Assembly: GCA_030348875.1 (NCBI GenBank)
Contig: JAUCEP010000002.1
Location: 1,319,001-1,383,000, forward strand
Direction: 5' to 3'
DNA: 64,000 bases
From: Ureibacillus composti
GTDB lineage: Bacteria > Bacillota > Bacilli > Bacillales_A > Planococcaceae
The notes under the pieces are model-generated. The model was given only the letters and a program-made list of their open reading frames with translations. It did not search any database and had not been told where the DNA came from. This document shows, one piece after another, positions 61,298 to 64,000 of the stretch. The position numbers were made by a program, and so were the translations under genes. Numbering within the stretch: the first letter of the stretch is position 1; every line of letters begins with the position of its first letter.

Positions 61298-61726
61298 ATG
61301 GCAATAAAAGAACTTTGGGTAATTTTACAAACTGTAATTGCAGCATTGGGCGGTTGGTTGGGGTGGTTTCTTGGTGGCCTTGATGGATTTTTATACGCTC
61401 TTATTATTTTTGTCATTGTAGACTATATTACTGGAATTATGGTGGCCATTATTAATAAAGAGCTTTCCAGTGAAATTGGTGCTCGAGGGATTTTCAAAAA
61501 GATCCTTATTTTTATCCTTGTCGGTGTTGCTCATATCATTGACAGTAGACTGATTGGTGAGGGCAGTGTTATTCGCACAGCCGTCATCTTTTTTTATCTC
61601 TCAAATGAGGGAATCAGCATAATGGAAAATGGCTCAAGAATCGGGCTTCCAATTCCACAAAAATTGAAAGATGTCTTAGCCCAATTACATGGCAAGGGGG
61701 ATGACAAGAATGAAACTAAACGCTAA
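61298..61726 (+). CDS. Phage holin (Phage_holin_4/TcdE-like)
   Basis: 142 aa with GAGGGGAG upstream. Three transmembrane helices (WGWFLGGLDGFLYALIIFVI, ILIFILVGVAHII, AVIFFYLSNEGISI) and DYITGIMVAIINKELSSEIG plus ENGSRIGLPIPQKLKDVLAQ are the family signatures. It times lysis with the amidase. Confidence 0.9.
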   Translation: MAIKELWVILQTVIAALGGWLGWFLGGLDGFLYALIIFVIVDYITGIMVAIINKELSSEIGARGIFKKILIFILVGVAHIIDSRLIGEGSVIRTAVIFFYLSNEGISIMENGSRIGLPIPQKLKDVLAQLHGKGDDKNETKR

Positions 61727-62693
61727 ATATATGACGAGAAATGATTGTTTTACAGCAGGAAAGAAAATTACCCCAAAAGGAATTATGGTTCACTCGACTG
61801 CAACTCCTGGTGTGATGGCAGCAGACTGGTTTAGCCGATGGAATAAATCTTATCGAGCAGGTGAAACAACCAGGCAGGTGGCGGTGCATGCTTTTGTTGA
61901 TGACAAAGAAGTATGGCAGTACTTACCTTGGAACCATAGGGGCTGGCATTGCGGTGGAACCGGGAATAACACGCATATCGGCATTGAAATTTGCGAACCA
62001 GCGGGCTTTTCCTATGGCAAAGGTTCAACAATGGTCGGATATAACGTTTCAAAGAACGAGTCTTATTTTAGAAAGGCTTGGCAAAATGCGGTTGATCTTT
62101 GTGTCAAGCTTTGCCGAGAATATGATTTAACTGAGGCAGACATCATTTGTCATTCTGAAGGAGCCAAAATAGGCATTGCAAGTAATCATGGGGATGTCAT
62201 GCACTGGTTTCCGAAGCACGGAGAAAGTATGGATTCATTCCGGGCGGCAGTAAGAGCTACTTTAAATAAATCGAGTACACCACCGGATTTACCATTAGGG
62301 ATTCAGGTAGGTGACTTAGTGGAAGTTAAAGCAACAGCAAATTCCTATTATCCCGGCGGGGCAACCATTCCTTCTTGGGTAAAGACTGATTCGTATCATG
62401 TAGTAACCCAGGTTGTGTCCAATGGAAAGCTGGTTGTCAAAGGCGGTAAGGCCTGTGTGCTATTAGGAAAGAAAGTGAATAAAAAGACTGGCGTAGAATC
62501 TGCGGGGATTATGAGTTGGATTGAGACAGGAGCTTTAATAGTTATAAAAACTACTAGTCCAACCAAGAAACCTCCTGACAAGAAGGTTTTATATCGTGTA
62601 CAAGTTGGTGCTTTTTCAAATAAGGAAAATGCAGAAGTATTGCTAGAAAAAATAAAGAAGGCTGGATTTGAAGGGGTAATTAAGAAAGAATAA
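61710..62693 (+). CDS. N-acetylmuramoyl-L-alanine amidase with C-terminal SPOR domain (endolysin)
   Basis: 327 aa from the ATG at 61710, 9 nt after GGGGG. The Amidase_2 zinc site is visible (GIMVHSTATPG, VAVHAFVDD, HIGIEICEP and VMHWFPKHG). A linker and SH3-like/beta middle (LGIQVGDLVEVKATANSYYP) lead to a SPOR domain at the end (VQVGAFSNKENAEVLLEKIK). SPOR domains bind denuded septal peptidoglycan, so targeting to division sites is possible. Overlaps the holin stop by 17 nt. Confidence 0.92.
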   Translation: MKLNAKYMTRNDCFTAGKKITPKGIMVHSTATPGVMAADWFSRWNKSYRAGETTRQVAVHAFVDDKEVWQYLPWNHRGWHCGGTGNNTHIGIEICEPAGFSYGKGSTMVGYNVSKNESYFRKAWQNAVDLCVKLCREYDLTEADIICHSEGAKIGIASNHGDVMHWFPKHGESMDSFRAAVRATLNKSSTPPDLPLGIQVGDLVEVKATANSYYPGGATIPSWVKTDSYHVVTQVVSNGKLVVKGGKACVLLGKKVNKKTGVESAGIMSWIETGALIVIKTTSPTKKPPDKKVLYRVQVGAFSNKENAEVLLEKIKKAGFEGVIKKE

Positions 62694-62978
62694 CAAAACG
62701 CTCTGCTGTTATATAAAATTGTGCACCTAAATGTCCGCTCGTAAATTACAAAGCAGATATTTGGGTGCATTTTTCATGCTATTAAATAACATGAAATCAA
62801 TCTTCTTTATCCCCTTATTTACTTGCTATTAGGATGAAAATAAGTGATATATACAATAACCAAAAAAGCTTAAACCCTTGATACAAAGGGGTTTAGGTAG
62901 ATTTTTTGGGAGCCGTGATTGAATAGAAGAAGCCTAGTGTTGAGAAACGAGGATGAAAATTGAAAGGAGGCAACAGCA
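62694..62978. other. Intergenic region before the recombinase, with a terminator
   Basis: TGCACCTAAAT (62722-62732) pairs with ATTTGGGTGCA (62759-62769, one G-U), followed by TTTTT, a bidirectional-looking terminator for the lysis genes. The rest, to the recombinase RBS AAAGGAGG (62964-62971), holds no ORF. The attachment core may lie here or beyond the window. Confidence 0.65.
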
Positions 62979-64000
62979 TGGCAGAATCATTATTTGGTTC
63001 ATTTGGACAAGGTGCAGGTGGTATTACATTAATGGATCCACTAGCGGAAAAACCTAAACAACTTAGAGTGGCTGCTTATGTACGAGTCAGCAGCCTTTCA
63101 GATGAACAGGAAGGATCATTTGATAACCAAAAAACGCATTACACTCAATTAATTCGCTCCACACCGGGTTGGAAGATGGTTGACATTTATACAGACCAAG
63201 GAAGGACTGGGACTTCGGTGGCCAAACGACCAGGCTTTAATCGAATGATCCGACACGCTTATGAAAAGAAAATTGATATTATCCTTTGCAAGTCAGTGTC
63301 CAGATTTGCGAGGAATGTACTTGACGCCATAAACACGATTCGAGAACTGACCCAGCTTGGTGTTCGAATTATTTTTGACAAAGAAAATATTGATACAGGC
63401 GATATGGCAAGTGAGTTTATCCTCACTATGTTATCTGCAACAGCACAGGAGGAGAGCCGAAGTATTTCAGAGAATATAAATTGGGCTTTAGAAAAGCGGT
63501 ATGAAAGAGGTGAACCAGTCTTTGTTAGAAAGTTGGGATACCAAAAGAATGAGCAAAAAGAATGGATTATCATAGAAGAAGAAGCGGACATTGTTCGAGA
63601 AGCATTTGAAGAAGTATTGAATGGAAAGACAGCTGCTCAAATTGCTAAGCAATTCATAAAAAAGAGATATAAGAAAATTAACGGGCGAATAGACTGGTCT
63701 TCCGCCACAGTTCGATTGATACTACTCAATCGGGACTACACAGGAGATGTAATTTGCCAAAAATACTATACAGAAAGTTACCTTTCACATAAGAGAGTGG
63801 CCAATAATGGAGAACGAAATCAGTATTTTATCGAGAACCACCATGAACCGATTGTGAGCCGAGAAACATTTGAAGCAGTTCAACGAGAACTAGAGAGGCG
63901 TAAAAAGCCAAATAAAAATAGAAAGGTGAAACGCTACCCGCTTTCCAGCCGGATTCAATGTGGGAAATGCGGAGGAAATTTGCATCGATTCATTTGCAAA
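62979..64000 (+). CDS. Large serine recombinase / phage integrase (partial, right end off window)
   Basis: Open to the window end (at least 340 codons) from the ATG at 62979 with AAAGGAGG 7 nt upstream. After a 25-residue Gly-rich extension the resolvase catalytic domain begins at RVAAYVRVSSLSDEQEGSFD (Ser nucleophile), with ILCKSVSRFARNVLDA and TLSATAQEESRSISENINWA. The recombinase domain and zinc-binding CGKCGGNLHRFIC are visible at the end. Only large serine recombinases have this layout; they catalyse attP x attB integration. Confidence 0.92.

Overview
The window is 64 kb of a low-GC Gram-positive (Bacillota, Bacillales-like) chromosome. The signs are strong GGAGG ribosome-binding sites with many GTG/TTG starts, an SLH-domain cell-surface protein, and a YwqC/YwqD/YwqE-type polysaccharide phospho-regulatory system. 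An SLH-bearing Planococcaceae/Bacillaceae relative fits, but genus cannot be fixed from the sequence alone.

Region 1 (1-4.9 kb) is a small fatty or aromatic acid uptake and activation locus. It holds a thiolase (cut by the window edge), an MHS-type MFS transporter and an acyl-CoA ligase on the minus strand, with a divergent TetR regulator. A perfect 14-bp palindrome lies between regulator and ligase, and four copies of TAAGGGAA lie upstream of the transporter. Region 2 (5.0-7.9 kb) has a secreted three-SLH-repeat protein and a membrane-anchored protein of unknown function.

Region 3 (8.1-29.9 kb) is a long exopolysaccharide/capsule cluster read left to right. It contains a chain-length modulator, BY-kinase, tyrosine phosphatase, CapD/EpsC-type dehydratase, glucose-6-phosphate isomerase, GalU, a type-IV-pilin-like protein, the priming sugar transferase, nucleotide-sugar enzymes, four glycosyltransferases, a Wzy-like polymerase, an acetyltransferase, a MurJ/Wzx-like flippase and GalE. 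Upstream of the priming transferase is a perfect 2 x 120-bp tandem repeat. Each unit carries a Shine-Dalgarno, a 7-codon ORF and a hairpin followed by six Ts, so it looks like a duplicated attenuator leader.

Region 4 (29.9-64 kb, right end not included) is a largely intact HK97-type siphoviral prophage. Its minus-strand lysogeny module is an Xre repressor, an ImmA/IrrE peptidase with zinc ribbons, and a zinc-ribbon protein ending in an SSB-like DDDLPF tail. A clear divergent promoter/operator switch leads into Cro-like regulators. The replication module follows: DUF2800, DUF2815, family-A polymerase, antirepressor, VapE, a GTATAC-rich candidate origin, VRR-NUC and SNF2 helicase. Next come a sigma-like regulator, HNH nuclease, a possible cos region and a ParB-methyltransferase. 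The structural genes run TerS, TerL, portal, ClpP-like protease, capsid, connectors, tail tube, frameshifted tail chaperone, tape measure, tail-tip and a candidate receptor-binding protein, then holin, a SPOR-tailed amidase and a large serine recombinase cut by the window end.

The most interesting items are: a HEPN-type (R-x4-H) candidate RNase gene inserted with its own terminator between terminase and portal; the SSB-tail zinc-ribbon protein; the tandem attenuator-like repeats; a textbook A_AAA_AAC -1 frameshift site with a downstream 11-bp stem; a GTATAC array after VapE; and a hairpin leader that is duplicated and would sequester the RBS of two phage genes.
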